The position numbers and the translations under genes are program-made. From Pectobacterium sp. PL152 (GTDB lineage: Bacteria > Pseudomonadota > Gammaproteobacteria > Enterobacterales > Enterobacteriaceae), in contig CP091064.1 in the NCBI GenBank assembly GCA_021907015.1, positions 620,001 to 684,000 of the forward strand: DNA of 64,000 nucleotides, given 5' to 3'. Shown here piece after piece: positions 26,237 to 35,747 of this stretch. Under the pieces are notes generated by a model that did no database searches, was not told where the DNA came from, and worked only from the letters and a program-made list of their open reading frames with translations. The stretch's first letter is position 1. Every line of letters begins with the position of its first letter.

Positions 26237-26310
26237 TGGAGGCGCGTTCCGGAGTCGAACCGGACTAGACGGATTTGCAATCCGCTACATAACCGCTTTG
26301 TTAACGCGCC
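26237..26310 (-). tRNA. cysT: tRNA-Cys (GCA)
   Basis: A 74-nt tRNA with encoded CCA. The acceptor stem is GGCGCGT paired with ACGCGCC, and the anticodon loop reads GCA. It is the middle gene of the glyW-cysT-leuZ-type operon, 8 bp from tRNA-Leu. Confidence 0.97.
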
Positions 26311-26360
26311 AGAATATTTAGGTCTTAAGACCAACATCCGCTATCGCCGATGCTTTAAAT

Positions 26361-26436
<76 letters not shown>

Positions 26437-26497
26437 AACACAGAACTCACTGATTCTCTTAACTTCTTACAAACCAGCGTTGCTGTTGATGCGGTGC

Positions 26498-26525
26498 ATT
26501 CTACTGACCTGACACGATGAGTCAA
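26498..26525 (-). promoter_or_regulatory. Promoter of the tRNA operon
   Basis: On the minus strand, TTGACT (26520-26525) is followed after 16 bases by TAGAAT (26498-26503) and a GC-rich discriminator (GCACCGC). That is the form of a growth-rate-controlled stable RNA promoter. It stands between pgsA and tRNA-Gly. Confidence 0.8.
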
Positions 26526-26575
26526 CAGAATTATCAAGCAACCACGTTCGTTTGCTGGTTTTTACGGCGCTTCGA

Positions 26576-27124
26576 TCAAGGTTCAAGCAAATCGTGACGC
26601 GCGGCATTCAAATATTGGAACATGGACCAAAAAGTCAGCACAGCTGCGATATACAACGCCACAACACCAACACCTTCAACAATGCGCTCTGGGCGCCATA
26701 GCAAAGCAAAAAGCGCCATCATCTGAGCCGTAGTCTTCACCTTTCCTATCCACGACACGGCAACACTGCTTCTTTTGCCAATTTCAGCCATCCACTCGCG
26801 CAAGGCTGAAATAATGATTTCTCGCGCGATCATCGTAGCTGCCGGCAACGTAATCCACCAGGAATGATAGTATTCCGCAACCAGCACCAACGCGACAGCC
26901 ACCATCACTTTATCCGCAACGGGATCGAGGAAGGCACCAAAACGCGTGGTCTGTTTCCAGCGGCGGGCAAGGAAACCATCAAACCAATCCGTCACGGCAG
27001 CAAACACGAAAATCAGCGCACAAAGCAGCGGTGCCCAGACGAACGGAAGATAAAACGCCAGCACAAAAAACGGAATAAGAGCAACACGAAACAGGGTAAG
27101 CAACGTCGGTATATTAAATTGCAT
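26576..27124 (-). CDS. pgsA: CDP-diacylglycerol-glycerol-3-phosphate 3-phosphatidyltransferase
   Basis: A 182-residue inner-membrane enzyme that makes phosphatidylglycerophosphate, the committed step to phosphatidylglycerol and cardiolipin. The CDP-alcohol phosphatidyltransferase signature [10 protein letters not shown], followed by [10 protein letters not shown], is complete (D-G-x2-A-R-x8-G-x3-D-x3-D). About four to five hydrophobic helices are visible. The length equals that of the E. coli protein. It sits 58 bp after uvrC, as in other enterics. Confidence 0.97.
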   Translation of the reverse strand: MQFNIPTLLTLFRVALIPFFVLAFYLPFVWAPLLCALIFVFAAVTDWFDGFLARRWKQTTRFGAFLDPVADKVMVAVALVLVAEYYHSWWITLPAATMIAREIIISALREWMAEIGKRSSVAVSWIGKVKTTAQMMALFALLWRPERIVEGVGVVALYIAAVLTFWSMFQYLNAARHDLLEP

Positions 27125-27182
27125 AGCGCTTAGGTAACTATCTGGCTGGAGTGGATACTAAGAGTATGTTGCTACATTGTCC

Positions 27183-29015
27183 CTAGTGTTTCAATGCATG
27201 GAAGATCTTTTCTGCCAATGCATGCGAAATTCCTGGAACATTTGCAATCTCCTCAATACTGGCATTCATCAACGGCTGTAGCCCTCCCATGTATTTCAGC
27301 AGGGTTTGACGACGCTTAGGGCCGACACCTTCGATAAGCTCCAGCGTACTGGTATTCTTTACTTTTGCTCTCTTTTTACGATGTCCACCAATCGCATGGT
27401 CATGCGAATCATCGCGAATATGCTGGATAACGTGCAACGCGGGAGAATCAGGTGGCAGTGCTACGCCCTCGCCTGTCGCTTCAAAAAACAGGGTTTCTAA
27501 TCCAGCTTTACGATCGCTGCCTTTCGCAACCCCAAGCAGCAACGGCTTATTTTTATCCCATGATACTTGTAACGAGTCAAACACGGCCTGAGCCTGACCA
27601 AGTTGCCCTTTCCCGCCATCAATCACAATGACATCAGGTATTTTACTCTCATCCAACGCTTTACCGTACCGGCGTCGGAGAACTTGCGCCATGGCAGCAT
27701 AATCATCACCGGGCGTAATGCCACTGATATTATAGCGGCGATATTCCGAACGTAATGGACCATTGGCATCAAATACCACGCAGGATGCCACCGTCTGTTC
27801 ACCCATCGTATGACTGATGTCAAAACACTCCATGCGATGGATTTCAGGCAGTTGCAAGACGCTTGCTAGTGCGGCCAGACGCTGATGAATTGTGGATTGT
27901 TGAGACAGCTTTGTGACCAACGCAGTGGCAGCATTCGTCCGCGCCAGTTTTAAATAACGAGCACGGTCGCCACGGGGCTTCGTCTGAATCTGTACTTTTC
28001 TCCCCGCAACCGCCGTCAGGGACTCCGTTAATACGTCTTTATCGGGCAAAGTGAAATCAAGCAGAATTTCTGCAGGAAGCGTTCGGCCTAAGCTTCCTTG
28101 TAAATAGAACTGCCCGACAAACGTTTGCACCACTTCACCTAATTCCGTACCACCAGGCACTTTGGGGAAATAGCTCCGGCTGCCAAGGACTTTTCCCTGC
28201 CGGATAAACAGGACATAGACGCAAGCCATACCCGCATCAAAAGCCACACTGATCACATCCAGATCTTCGCCGTCACCGGAAACAAATTGTTTCTCCGTCA
28301 CGCGCCGAACGGCCTGGATCTGATCGCGTATCCGGGCTGCTTCTTCAAAATTCAGGTCGCGACTGGCCGCTTCCATCCGGGAGATAAGTTGATTCAGTAC
28401 CTGCTGATCTTTGCCAGACAAAAACAGGCGAACATAGTCAACCTGCTGTTGATAATCCTCTTCGCTAACCAAACCGCTAACGCAAGGCCCAAGGCAGCGA
28501 CCAATTTGATATTGCAGGCAAGGGCGAGAGCGGTTGCGATAGACGCTATTTTCACACTGGCGCACTGGGAACAGTTTTTGCAGCAATATCAGCGTTTCAC
28601 GCACGGCATTGCCGTTGGGAAACGGGCCGAAGTATTCGCCCTTCGCATGTTTGGCACCACGGTGAACAGCCAGACGTGGATGAGCATCACCGCTCAGGAA
28701 AATCATGGGGTAGGATTTATCGTCACGCAGCAAGACGTTATAGCGCGGCTGATAAAGCTTAATGTAGTTGTGTTCCAGCAGTAGGGCTTCAGTTTCTGTG
28801 TGCGTGATCGTGACATCAATATGCTTGATGCTTTTGACCAATGCCTCGGTTTTACGGCTGGCGACATGGCTGCGGAAATAGCTGGCAAGCCGTTTTTTTA
28901 AGTCTTTTGCCTTACCGACATAGATGACCGTATCGCCCGCATCATACATACGGTAGACACCAGGCTGGCTCGTTACCGTTTTTAAAAATGCCGAAGCATC
29001 GAAACTCTCACTCAC
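27183..29015 (-). CDS. uvrC: Excinuclease ABC subunit C
   Basis: A 610-residue nucleotide-excision-repair nuclease that makes both cuts around a UvrB-marked lesion. It has an N-terminal GIY-YIG domain (G-V-Y-R-M-Y then [10 protein letters not shown]), a Cys-rich segment ([13 protein letters not shown]), a UvrB-binding UVR motif near 205-235, an RNase H-like domain with F-D-I-S-H and I-D-G-G-K-G-Q-L, and C-terminal helix-hairpin-helix repeats (G-V-G-P-K-R-R, then V-P-G-I-S). The start overlaps the end of uvrY by 8 bases, a conserved enteric coupling. Confidence 0.98.
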   Translation of the reverse strand: MSESFDASAFLKTVTSQPGVYRMYDAGDTVIYVGKAKDLKKRLASYFRSHVASRKTEALVKSIKHIDVTITHTETEALLLEHNYIKLYQPRYNVLLRDDKSYPMIFLSGDAHPRLAVHRGAKHAKGEYFGPFPNGNAVRETLILLQKLFPVRQCENSVYRNRSRPCLQYQIGRCLGPCVSGLVSEEDYQQQVDYVRLFLSGKDQQVLNQLISRMEAASRDLNFEEAARIRDQIQAVRRVTEKQFVSGDGEDLDVISVAFDAGMACVYVLFIRQGKVLGSRSYFPKVPGGTELGEVVQTFVGQFYLQGSLGRTLPAEILLDFTLPDKDVLTESLTAVAGRKVQIQTKPRGDRARYLKLARTNAATALVTKLSQQSTIHQRLAALASVLQLPEIHRMECFDISHTMGEQTVASCVVFDANGPLRSEYRRYNISGITPGDDYAAMAQVLRRRYGKALDESKIPDVIVIDGGKGQLGQAQAVFDSLQVSWDKNKPLLLGVAKGSDRKAGLETLFFEATGEGVALPPDSPALHVIQHIRDDSHDHAIGGHRKKRAKVKNTSTLELIEGVGPKRRQTLLKYMGGLQPLMNASIEEIANVPGISHALAEKIFHALKH

Positions 29016-29664
29016 TACTTAACAATGTCTCCGCGGTAAAAAGCCCATGCTTGATAGCCAGATGAGTCAACTCTACGTCGCCGTTGATATTCAGTTTGCT
29101 AAACATACGGTAACGATAGCTGTTCACGGTTTTAGGGCTAAGATTAAGCTGATCTGAGATTTCAGTCACTTTCTGCCCCTTAGTTATCATTAGCATAATC
29201 TGTAATTCGCGTTCAGACAAACACTCAAGCGGTGCGTCCGTTTGCGGCTCCAGTTGGCTTAATGCCATCTGTTGGGCAATATCAGAAGCAATATACCGTT
29301 TACCTGCGTGTACTGCTCGAATGGCGGAGATCACTTCCTGAGGGGCTGCAGCTTTACTCACATATCCCGCGGCACCAGCCTGCATGACTTTTGCGGGTAG
29401 CGGATTCTCCGTATAAATAGTGAGCATGATGACTTTTATATCTGGAGTAAAACGCAGGATCTTACGCGTTGCTTCAAGCCCACCGATGCCCGGCATGCTC
29501 ATGTCCATCAGGACAACATCCACATCATTGCTTCGGCACCATTTCACGGCATCTTCACCACAACATGCCTCACCAACCACTTTCAGACCTTTGATATCGT
29601 CAAGAATGCGTCGTATCCCTGCCCGCACCAGTTCATGGTCATCAACAAGAAAAACGCTAATCAA
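29008..29664 (-). CDS. uvrY: Response regulator UvrY (GacA)
   Basis: A 218-residue two-component response regulator, partner of BarA (GacS), that switches on the Csr small RNAs and, in soft-rot bacteria, virulence enzymes. The receiver domain has D-D-H-E near the start, the phosphoacceptor in [10 protein letters not shown] and Lys in V-S-K-A. The C-terminal LuxR-type HTH reads L-S-E-R-E-L-Q-I-M then [10 protein letters not shown]. The start is taken as TTG 29664, because GGAG is 8 bases upstream and homologues begin with that I-x-V-x-L-V-D-D-H segment. An upstream ATG at 29694 would add ten unusual residues. Confidence 0.95.
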   Translation of the reverse strand: MISVFLVDDHELVRAGIRRILDDIKGLKVVGEACCGEDAVKWCRSNDVDVVLMDMSMPGIGGLEATRKILRFTPDIKVIMLTIYTENPLPAKVMQAGAAGYVSKAAAPQEVISAIRAVHAGKRYIASDIAQQMALSQLEPQTDAPLECLSERELQIMLMITKGQKVTEISDQLNLSPKTVNSYRYRMFSKLNINGDVELTHLAIKHGLFTAETLLSSE

Positions 29665-29694
29665 AGAATAATTCTCCAAAAAAGGGAGTAACAC

Positions 29695-30307
29695 TTACAT
29701 AAAAAGTTGCTTGCAGGTGATACTACGTTGGTTTCAAAAAATAATGAACACTGATTTATATGAATATGTATTTTAAAATATGCCGAGAAGGAATAAAGCG
29801 CATTCCCGATCATAGCAATATATCGTCAACCTGATGGTGTATGTCGATCACATTCTTAACATTTCAAATACGCCACGCAGTATAAACAGTGCGGTGGCAC
29901 AAAATGTATAAAAAACAATGCAAATCAAATGGCATGCAATTGGCTTTACATCTTAAATGTCAATGAAAAGTCACTATTGTAAGCAGAATGTCATTAGATA
30001 TTTTATCATCGCCTATCGATTTATTATACAAATAATATATTCAGTGAAGCACGTCCATAGTGAACATCATATGTATTAAACGAAACACATCTATAGCCTT
30101 TACCACGAAAAAACGCCAAGAATATAGACGCTCTTTTAATAAGTTAAATGCATAAAAAACAGTCACTAAAATGGCGTTATCCGCGAATAATATCAATCCA
30201 CAATATGCTTTATGGTATACTCCCGTCTATCTGGTTCTGCCTGTCGCACCAGCGGTAACGCCCGCAGCAGGCGAAGGAAAACATCTTTTTCTTGTTGAGG
30301 AGAAAAC
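29695..30307. other. AT-rich intergenic region between uvrY and yecF
   Basis: About 610 bases between divergently oriented genes. It must carry the promoters of uvrY (minus) and yecF (plus). I see no convincing ORF, tRNA or hairpin, apart from a good GAGG-type ribosome site just before yecF. Confidence 0.6.
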
Positions 30308-30532
30308 ATGAGCAACGCAGATTTTTCTACTGCCGCATCCGCTGAAACACTGGCCCATGAGGTTACCTGCCTGAAGGCGATGGTGACGCTGTTATTAAAA
30401 TCAATCGGCCAGGCAGACGCCGGTAAAGTTATCATCAATATGGAAAGATATATTGCTCAGTTGGAAGATACCGAGCAAGCCGCTGTTTTTGATAACACGA
30501 TTAAACAAATCAAAACCAGCTACCGTAAATAG
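30308..30532 (+). CDS. yecF: DUF2594 family protein YecF
   Basis: A 74-residue cytoplasmic protein of unknown function, conserved next to uvrY in enterics. The conserved core is present: E-V-x-C-L-K-A-M-V-T-L-L-L near residue 20, G-Q-A-D-A-G-K-V near 37, and the terminal Q-A-A-V-F-x-x-T-I-K-Q-I-K. It starts after TTGAGGAG. No partner genes are evident, and a hairpin (30542-30579) closes the unit. Confidence 0.95.
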   Translation: MSNADFSTAASAETLAHEVTCLKAMVTLLLKSIGQADAGKVIINMERYIAQLEDTEQAAVFDNTIKQIKTSYRK

Positions 30533-30541
30533 CACTATTTG

Positions 30542-30579
30542 CTACACCGCCATGTTAATTATTTGCTCTGGCGGTGTAG
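30542..30579 (+). terminator. Hairpin downstream of yecF
   Basis: An 11-bp inverted repeat (30542-30552 with 30569-30579, 16-base loop) lies 10 bases after the yecF stop. The following bases are only mildly T-rich, so it may be a weak or factor-assisted terminator. Confidence 0.6.
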
Positions 30580-30628
30580 TGATATTTAGCATTGCTTTAC
30601 GGATTAGAAAATAGAGACTCTCGTCTAT

Positions 30629-30909
30629 TTATTCCATGCTGATGAGTTTCAAAAGTAGTGCCTCTTCTTTCTTTTTATATTGCGTTAATTCCGTCACCAA
30701 CGCTTTATCCAAGAACTGTTTCCTCGAGAGTGCTTTTCTTTCATCAACCAGTTCTCTCAGCTCGGTGAAGCATTCATTTATTTTGTACTCTTTCGAACTT
30801 TCAGTACAAATTATCTCATGGATTGCCTGGCTCAGTTCAGACAACGAGACAACCGATTTTGGATCCTGGTGACTTTTTCTATGACAGCCAGTAATTTTTC
30901 GAATCCCAT
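30629..30909 (-). pseudogene. Small helical protein, one homopolymer frameshift
   Basis: From ATG 30909, which has a strong GGAGGGG ribosome site, the frame reads M-G-F-E-K-L-L-A-V-I-E-K and then shifts at a run of five A (about 30875). Restoring one A joins it to a downstream frame (S-E-L-S-Q-A-I-H-E-I-I ... L-L-L-K-L-I-S-M-E). The total is then 282 nt, 93 residues, largely helical and charged. I do not recognise a family. The strong start signal and exact length restoration argue that this is a real gene with either a sequencing slip or a recent mutation. Confidence 0.6.
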
Positions 30910-31365
30910 ATGAACCCCTCCGAAATCAAGCAGAAACTTGCTTATGGCTAACCAGGAAACTCCAGCTACCTCTAAACGCCGCCCCAGTGGTGTGAACACA
31001 GCCCTGTGCAAACTCGTCATACTCAAGCTACATACGCGCTGGCTACGCGACTCGGCACACTGATGTGTACTTCTGCGTGTTTCGTCCTAAAGGGCAAACG
31101 CCTTGCGCGTGAACATGTTACCTGTAACCCGAATTATTTAGAGCAGTTCAACCCGCAACATCATTATTACGCTCTATCGACTATCCCGTCTGTTAAGCAT
31201 AGCACTTTATCACGACTCTTCAGGGCGCGTGAGGCACGCCTTCATCAGACAGAGCGTGAGTTTCAACAATACCATCAGCCCGTTATATCTTCGCCGACGT
31301 TAACGTGCCCTCTGAATAAAAACACGCCAGAGAAAACCCGATCTATTAAGCAAGAAAAACCGTGA
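30910..31365 (+). other. Prophage-derived Icd/Ash-like remnant region
   Basis: On the minus strand (about 30925-31020) the text reads H-R-A-V-F-T-P-L-G-R-R-L-E-V-A-G-V-S, and on the plus strand (about 31060-31110) V-Y-F-C-V-F-R-P-K-G-Q-T-P-C. Both resemble fragments of the small Ash and Icd-like proteins of P4-type satellites, where the two are encoded on opposite strands. A further plus frame runs from GTG 31006 to 31365 (119 residues) but has no recognisable domain. I treat the whole as remnant DNA. The family call is from memory of the motif only. Confidence 0.35.
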
Positions 31366-31515
31366 AAGAAACAAGATAAAATAAAAAATCAGAGAATAAT
31401 AAAATAACGCAGAAAATACGAATGAATTTAAGAAAGGATATAATTAAAGAAAAGCTAACTAAAAGAAAAACAATAATAACAAATAGGAAAAATTACTGTA
31501 AGCTTCTGATATTGT

Positions 31516-31591
<76 letters not shown>

Positions 31592-31925
31592 AACGGGGAG
31601 GATTATTCTCCTCCCTGACTCGTCTGTCAAACACTTCATATTAATTTTTATGCACGATAATAGCATTGTTAGCGATTGGTAAATTTGTTAACCTACTCAA
31701 CCTATTTATCTCGGCCTTTCAGCGTTTTATATCCTCTTCATTTTAGGGCGAAAAATATACAGCATCACTTTACATCATTATCTGCCCTCTTTATGCCTGG
31801 CTATCTCAGACATCCGCTGTAATAAGTACCGCGGTTGCGCTATCTTATTTGTTTCGATTTTCGCAAACGAGAGCCACCAAAGAGCTCAAAAAACATCACA
31901 GACAGAAACAGGAACGTGTACTTAA
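31592..31925 (+). promoter_or_regulatory. Upstream region of cycA
   Basis: About 330 bases between tRNA-Lys and cycA without an ORF. It should hold the cycA promoter and a long 5' leader. In E. coli the cycA leader is a target of the small RNA GcvB, but I cannot point to the pairing site here. Confidence 0.4.
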
Positions 31926-33338
31926 ATGGCCGAACAATCAAAAGAAGCCGCAGACCTTGCCCCTGAACAGGGAGAGGGACTGCAACGGAATCTGACTAAT
32001 CGTCATATTCAGCTCATCGCCATCGGCGGAGCAATCGGGACTGGGCTATTCATGGGCTCAGGCAAAACAATCAGCATGGCAGGCCCGTCGATCATCTTCG
32101 TTTATATGATCATTGGCTTTATGCTGTTTTTCGTTATGCGCGCAATGGGAGAGCTATTACTCTCCAACCTCAACTATAAGTCATTCAGTGACTTCGCGGC
32201 TGACCTGCTCGGGCCATGGGCAGGTTTCTTCACTGGCTGGACTTACTGGTTCTGCTGGGTCGTAACCGGGATCGCCGATGTCGTCGCGATTAGCGCCTAC
32301 TCTCAGTTCTGGTTCCCCGATTTATCACAGTGGGTTTCGTCCCTGCTTTGCGTGCTGCTCTTACTTACGCTCAATCTGGCAACCGTGAAACTGTTTGGTG
32401 AGATGGAATTCTGGTTTGCCATGATAAAAATTGTCGCCATCGTTGCGTTAATCGCAGTTGGCGCTGTACTGGTCATGATGCAATTCTCTTCTCCGTCAGG
32501 CAACGTCGCCTCTTTTACCAACCTCTGGAATGATGGCGGCATGTTCCCCAAAGGAATAAGCGGTTTCTTCGCAGGGTTCCAGATAGCCGTATTCGCCTTT
32601 GTCGGCATCGAACTGGTGGGTACAACGGCTGCTGAAACGAAAAACCCGAAAGTTGTATTGCCGCGGGCGATTAACGCTATCCCGATTCGCATCATTATGT
32701 TTTATGTTTTTGCGCTAATCATGATTATGTCCGTCACGCCCTGGGGCGCGATCACGGCAGATCGTAGTCCTTTCGTGGAAATGTTCGTGCTTGTCGGCTT
32801 ACCTGCGGCTGCCGGTATGATCAACTTCGTCGTCCTGACGTCTGCGGCATCCTCAGCGAATAGCGGCGTTTTCTCCACCAGCCGCATGCTCTTTGGTCTG
32901 GCTAAACAAGGCGATGCACCGAAAAGCTTCGGTATGCTCTCTAAACGCGCAGTGCCTTCGGCTGGACTGATGTTTTCCTGTATTTGTTTGCTTTCCGGCG
33001 TAGTGCTGATCTACCTGATTCCGAACGTGATGACCGTCTTTACGCTGGTAACCACTGTCTCCGCAATTTTATTCATGTTCATCTGGAGCATCATCCTGTG
33101 CTCTTACCTGACCTACCGTAAAAAACGTCCTCAGCTACATGCCGAGTCATCCTATAAAATGCCATTGGGTATTTTCATGTGCTGGGTATGTTTGGCCTTT
33201 TTCGCTTTTGTTATTGTGCTGTTAACATTACAGCCAGATACACGGCAGGCGCTCATTGTCACGCCGCTGTGGTTTATTGTTCTGGCTATTGCTTATCAGT
33301 TTATTCGTCGGAAAAAGCAGGCTGTTGACATGAAGTAA
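31926..33338 (+). CDS. cycA: D-serine/D-alanine/glycine:proton symporter
   Basis: A 470-residue amino-acid permease of the APC superfamily, matching CycA over its whole length. It takes up glycine, D-alanine, D-serine and related small amino acids across the inner membrane with protons. Visible marks: the family signature L-I-A-I-G-G-A-I-G-T-G-L-F-M-G-S-G, about twelve hydrophobic helices, and T-A-A-E-T-K-N-P after helix 6. It stands as a single gene with a good terminator after it. Confidence 0.95.
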   Translation: MAEQSKEAADLAPEQGEGLQRNLTNRHIQLIAIGGAIGTGLFMGSGKTISMAGPSIIFVYMIIGFMLFFVMRAMGELLLSNLNYKSFSDFAADLLGPWAGFFTGWTYWFCWVVTGIADVVAISAYSQFWFPDLSQWVSSLLCVLLLLTLNLATVKLFGEMEFWFAMIKIVAIVALIAVGAVLVMMQFSSPSGNVASFTNLWNDGGMFPKGISGFFAGFQIAVFAFVGIELVGTTAAETKNPKVVLPRAINAIPIRIIMFYVFALIMIMSVTPWGAITADRSPFVEMFVLVGLPAAAGMINFVVLTSAASSANSGVFSTSRMLFGLAKQGDAPKSFGMLSKRAVPSAGLMFSCICLLSGVVLIYLIPNVMTVFTLVTTVSAILFMFIWSIILCSYLTYRKKRPQLHAESSYKMPLGIFMCWVCLAFFAFVIVLLTLQPDTRQALIVTPLWFIVLAIAYQFIRRKKQAVDMK

Positions 33339-33356
33339 AGCGTATAAATGCAAGAA

Positions 33357-33391
33357 AGGCGCGGACAACGTCAGCGCCTTCAATTTTTTTC
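33357..33391 (+). terminator. Intrinsic terminator of cycA
   Basis: Stem AAGGCGC (33357-33363) with GCGCCTT (33375-33381), followed by CAA and a run of T. It starts about 18 bases after the cycA stop. Confidence 0.85.
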
Positions 33392-33508
33392 AGCAAAATC
33401 ACCCATAGCACAAGTATTCTCTATTATTGAATATAAATAATTCTCAATTGGATATGCGAAAATTAATATGCGATCAATTAATGTCGTTACCATTGATATA
33501 TAAGAAAG

Positions 33509-33775
33509 TTATTCTCGTAATGAAACGGTTGTGATTCGATTGATGTTTTTTGCCAATAGTTCGAAAGCTAAGGAATTATGGTCATCCTTCCGCTGAGAAG
33601 CATCAGCAACCACACCTTCTATCTTCTTATTTAACTCATTGATTTTACTGTCATCAAATGTTGAAACAATAGCAGAAATCAGCATCTCTAACGATTCAAT
33701 CTTCGCATTAAGCGCTTTTTCTCCAACTTCTTTTTCTGCCAGCTTTATTAAAAGATGAGAGAGGATATTATTCAT
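33509..33775 (-). CDS. iraP: IraP-like anti-adaptor protecting RpoS
   Basis: An 88-residue coiled-coil protein that resembles IraP: M-N-N-I-L, L-L-I-K-L-A-E-K-E near residue 10, then K-A-L-N-A-K-I-E-S-L-E near 25, and a hydrophobic heptad pattern to about residue 50. The length is close to the 86 residues of E. coli IraP. IraP binds the adaptor RssB and blocks ClpXP breakdown of the stress sigma factor RpoS, notably under phosphate starvation. The C-terminal third is more divergent. The membrane-protein gene at 33785-34075 ends 10 bp upstream on the same strand. Confidence 0.75.
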   Translation of the reverse strand: MNNILSHLLIKLAEKEVGEKALNAKIESLEMLISAIVSTFDDSKINELNKKIEGVVADASQRKDDHNSLAFELLAKNINRITTVSLRE

Positions 33776-33784
33776 TTGAACTCC

Positions 33785-34075
33785 TTAATCAAAAAAATAA
33801 CCGTCATACACCCATAAGGCAACACCTGCCATGACGAACAGGATTAGAGAAAACATAACGAAGATTAATGTAACACTGTGAATGGCCTGATCGCTAGTGT
33901 CTATTACCATTTTAAGGAAATCATATTCACACTGCGGCAATAAAATGAAGGTGCATATAAATAAACCAAATAAATAAAAACTAAAAACCATTTTATTTTT
34001 AAGAACGAAGTTCTCTGTTAGAAGAAGATCGATAATGCGATAAATTGTGATGAAGTTCACGAAAAAATAAAACAC
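33785..34075 (-). CDS. Small membrane protein, unknown function
   Basis: A 96-residue protein I do not recognise, with three hydrophobic stretches: about 2-20, 28-48 and 66-90. The end is aromatic (W-V-Y-D-G-Y-F-F-D). A short polar loop with Cys and Glu separates helices two and three. It is 10 bp upstream of iraP on the same strand and may be cotranscribed. The start could also be an internal Met near residue 29. AT-rich codon use suggests acquisition or weak selection. Confidence 0.5.
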   Translation of the reverse strand: MFYFFVNFITIYRIIDLLLTENFVLKNKMVFSFYLFGLFICTFILLPQCEYDFLKMVIDTSDQAIHSVTLIFVMFSLILFVMAGVALWVYDGYFFD

Positions 34076-34158
34076 ATCGAATTCTGACAGAACATCAGAA
34101 AAGAAAGTCAGATGGAATAGCCAGCCATCGGGGAACAGCTGGCCTTAATCGTTAACGC

Positions 34159-34433
34159 TTACGCACTCATTGATTGTCGTGCGCCACTCACCGCATCCTT
34201 TGCCTGTTCACACTGTGACAATATCGTCTGTGCGTGAGAATAAAGAATTTTCCCGCCTCGGTAGGCGTCACACCGCGCCGACTCCGCACCAGTAGCTGTT
34301 TTTCGAGTTCACTCTCCAGCGTCGCGACCTGCTGGCTCAGCGCCGGTTGTGCAATATGCAACAACTCAGCAGCCTGCGTCAGGCTACCGATATCAACGAT
34401 TTTCACAAAATATTTGAGCCGTCTAAGATTCAT
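34159..34433 (-). pseudogene. Truncated nac-like LysR regulator
   Basis: The first 70 residues match the HTH domain of Nac, the nitrogen assimilation LysR regulator: M-N-L-R-R-L-K-Y-F-V-K-I-V-D, then A-A-E-L-L-H-I-A-Q-P-A-L-S-Q-Q and R-R-G-V-T-P-T-E-A-G-K. After that an A-run loses one base. Restoring it extends the match (Y-S-H-A-Q-T-I-L-S-Q-C-E-Q-A) to a stop after about 91 residues. The roughly 210-residue ligand-binding domain is absent, so even if the slip is a sequencing error this is a truncated gene that could at best make an isolated HTH domain. Confidence 0.75.
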
Positions 34434-34810
34434 GTCTGCCTCCTGAGTAGTTACTCTAAAGAGGTAGCAAAAGCGCGCCATATTATGTCCCTATTCCTAA
34501 GAAAAGTGATACCTCATTGATAAGCCACGGGTAAAATAAGGAAAAGCAATGATTCTGCTAACCAACCTCCCTGATTTTGTCTGAAGAATCAGCCTCTGGC
34601 CCAATACTCGTCTGCACCATCCTAAAGCAAACCCTGCTATTTTAGAGTGCAAGCTTGCCCGCTAATCGACGCGTCTCACGGCTTTCCTGTGCTCAACTTG
34701 AGCAATAATTTCAATATGTTGGTTATTAGTTCGGCAATCAAACACCTCGAGCGATAACAGCCTTTGACAACCCGAAACGCTCCCGCTATTATCCATCGCA
34801 CTTAACCGAT
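34434..34810. other. Intergenic region before tRNA-Asn
   Basis: About 375 bases with no gene I can support. It presumably contains the tRNA-Asn promoter in its last 60 bases. It may once have held sequence upstream of the nac-like gene. Confidence 0.4.
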
Positions 34811-34886
34811 TCCTCTGTAGTTCAGTCGGTAGAACGGCGGACTGTTAATCCGTATGTCACTGGTTCGAGTCCAGTCAGAGGAGCCA
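34811..34886 (+). tRNA. tRNA-Asn (GUU)
   Basis: A 76-nt tRNA with encoded CCA, acceptor stem TCCTCTG and anticodon GTT. tRNA-Asn genes are frequent integration sites in enterics, and the accessory region that follows it here fits that, although I found no integrase or second tRNA end. Confidence 0.97.
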
Positions 34887-34893
34887 AATTTAG

Positions 34894-34927
34894 AAAATCC
34901 CGCTTAAGGCAACTTAAGCGGGATTTT
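34894..34927 (+). terminator. Terminator after tRNA-Asn
   Basis: A stem of at least 11 bp (AATCCCGCTTA with its complement, about 34896-34925) ends in a run of five T. It lies directly after the CCA end. Confidence 0.85.
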
Positions 34928-35149
34928 TGCTTTTATCATTTGATTCAATGCCCTCACGTGAAAAAGTATCTTCGGTGCACATTCCGTTTTCTCTCCGCAT
35001 CGGAAGAATCAGGTGGTCAGATTTGGGGTCACGTTGGTTCGATGACGGAGTGACCCCCAAATGTCTCTTAGCGACTGTCTCGTAACAATGCGAAAACCCA
35101 CGCCCTCGGGCCTTCGGATAATCCCTTAATGGTAAACCCGCCATACTCG

Positions 35150-35680
35150 ATGCATTTGTCACGCGCCCAGTCAGCCAGACAACACTCCCTGTGGTGATAA
35201 TCACGAATGGGACCGTGGGTACTGCCGAATTTGATCGCCAAGAAATGAACCCAAACCGCGCATCGTCAACAGCACTTGCCTTTGCACGCCACGGTTATGC
35301 TGCGGTTACCGTTCTGCGGGAGGGATACGGTTACTCAAGCGGCGGGGCTGAATATTTAGGCGGTTCCTGTAAGCAGCCGCTGCATAAGCTGGCGGGTAAA
35401 AAAGACACCCGAGATATGCTGGCCGCGCTTGAGGCAATAAGACGCCAGCCCTGGGCCTCCAGATAAAGTGGTGTTGCCCGGTATGTCAGCAGCGCGGCTT
35501 TATGAGAAAGCGTTTGCGACAGGCAAAGACGGATCATGGGGAACGGCATACTGGGCGCGAACTGAACTGGTCACGAGGCCGCTGAGGCAGCCGTCAAGAG
35601 CGGTGAAACATTCCAACGCAAGCGGGCAGCCAACTGCACGGTCTATACCATCAATGATGAGGTTGTCGCAAAGTAGATCT
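35150..35680 (+). pseudogene. Broken alpha/beta hydrolase fragment
   Basis: The segment 35191-35466 encodes part of a secreted-type alpha/beta hydrolase (V-I-I-T-N-G-T-V-G, H-G-Y-A-A-V-T-V-L-R-E-G-Y-G, D-T-R-D-M-L-A-A-L-E-A-I). It stops at 35464. Adding one C there continues the frame to D-K-V-V-L-P-G-M-S-A, the expected nucleophile-elbow region. After this the sequence diverges from any hydrolase, and two further short open stretches run to a stop near 35672. The catalytic C-terminal half is missing, so this is a remnant. It lies just inside the accessory region beyond tRNA-Asn. Confidence 0.5.
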
Positions 35681-35747
35681 GTCATGGTATCGGGAACCCC
35701 TTCCGGGGTTCCGCATCGGGTTAATCAAGCGGGTATTTTCTATAGCA

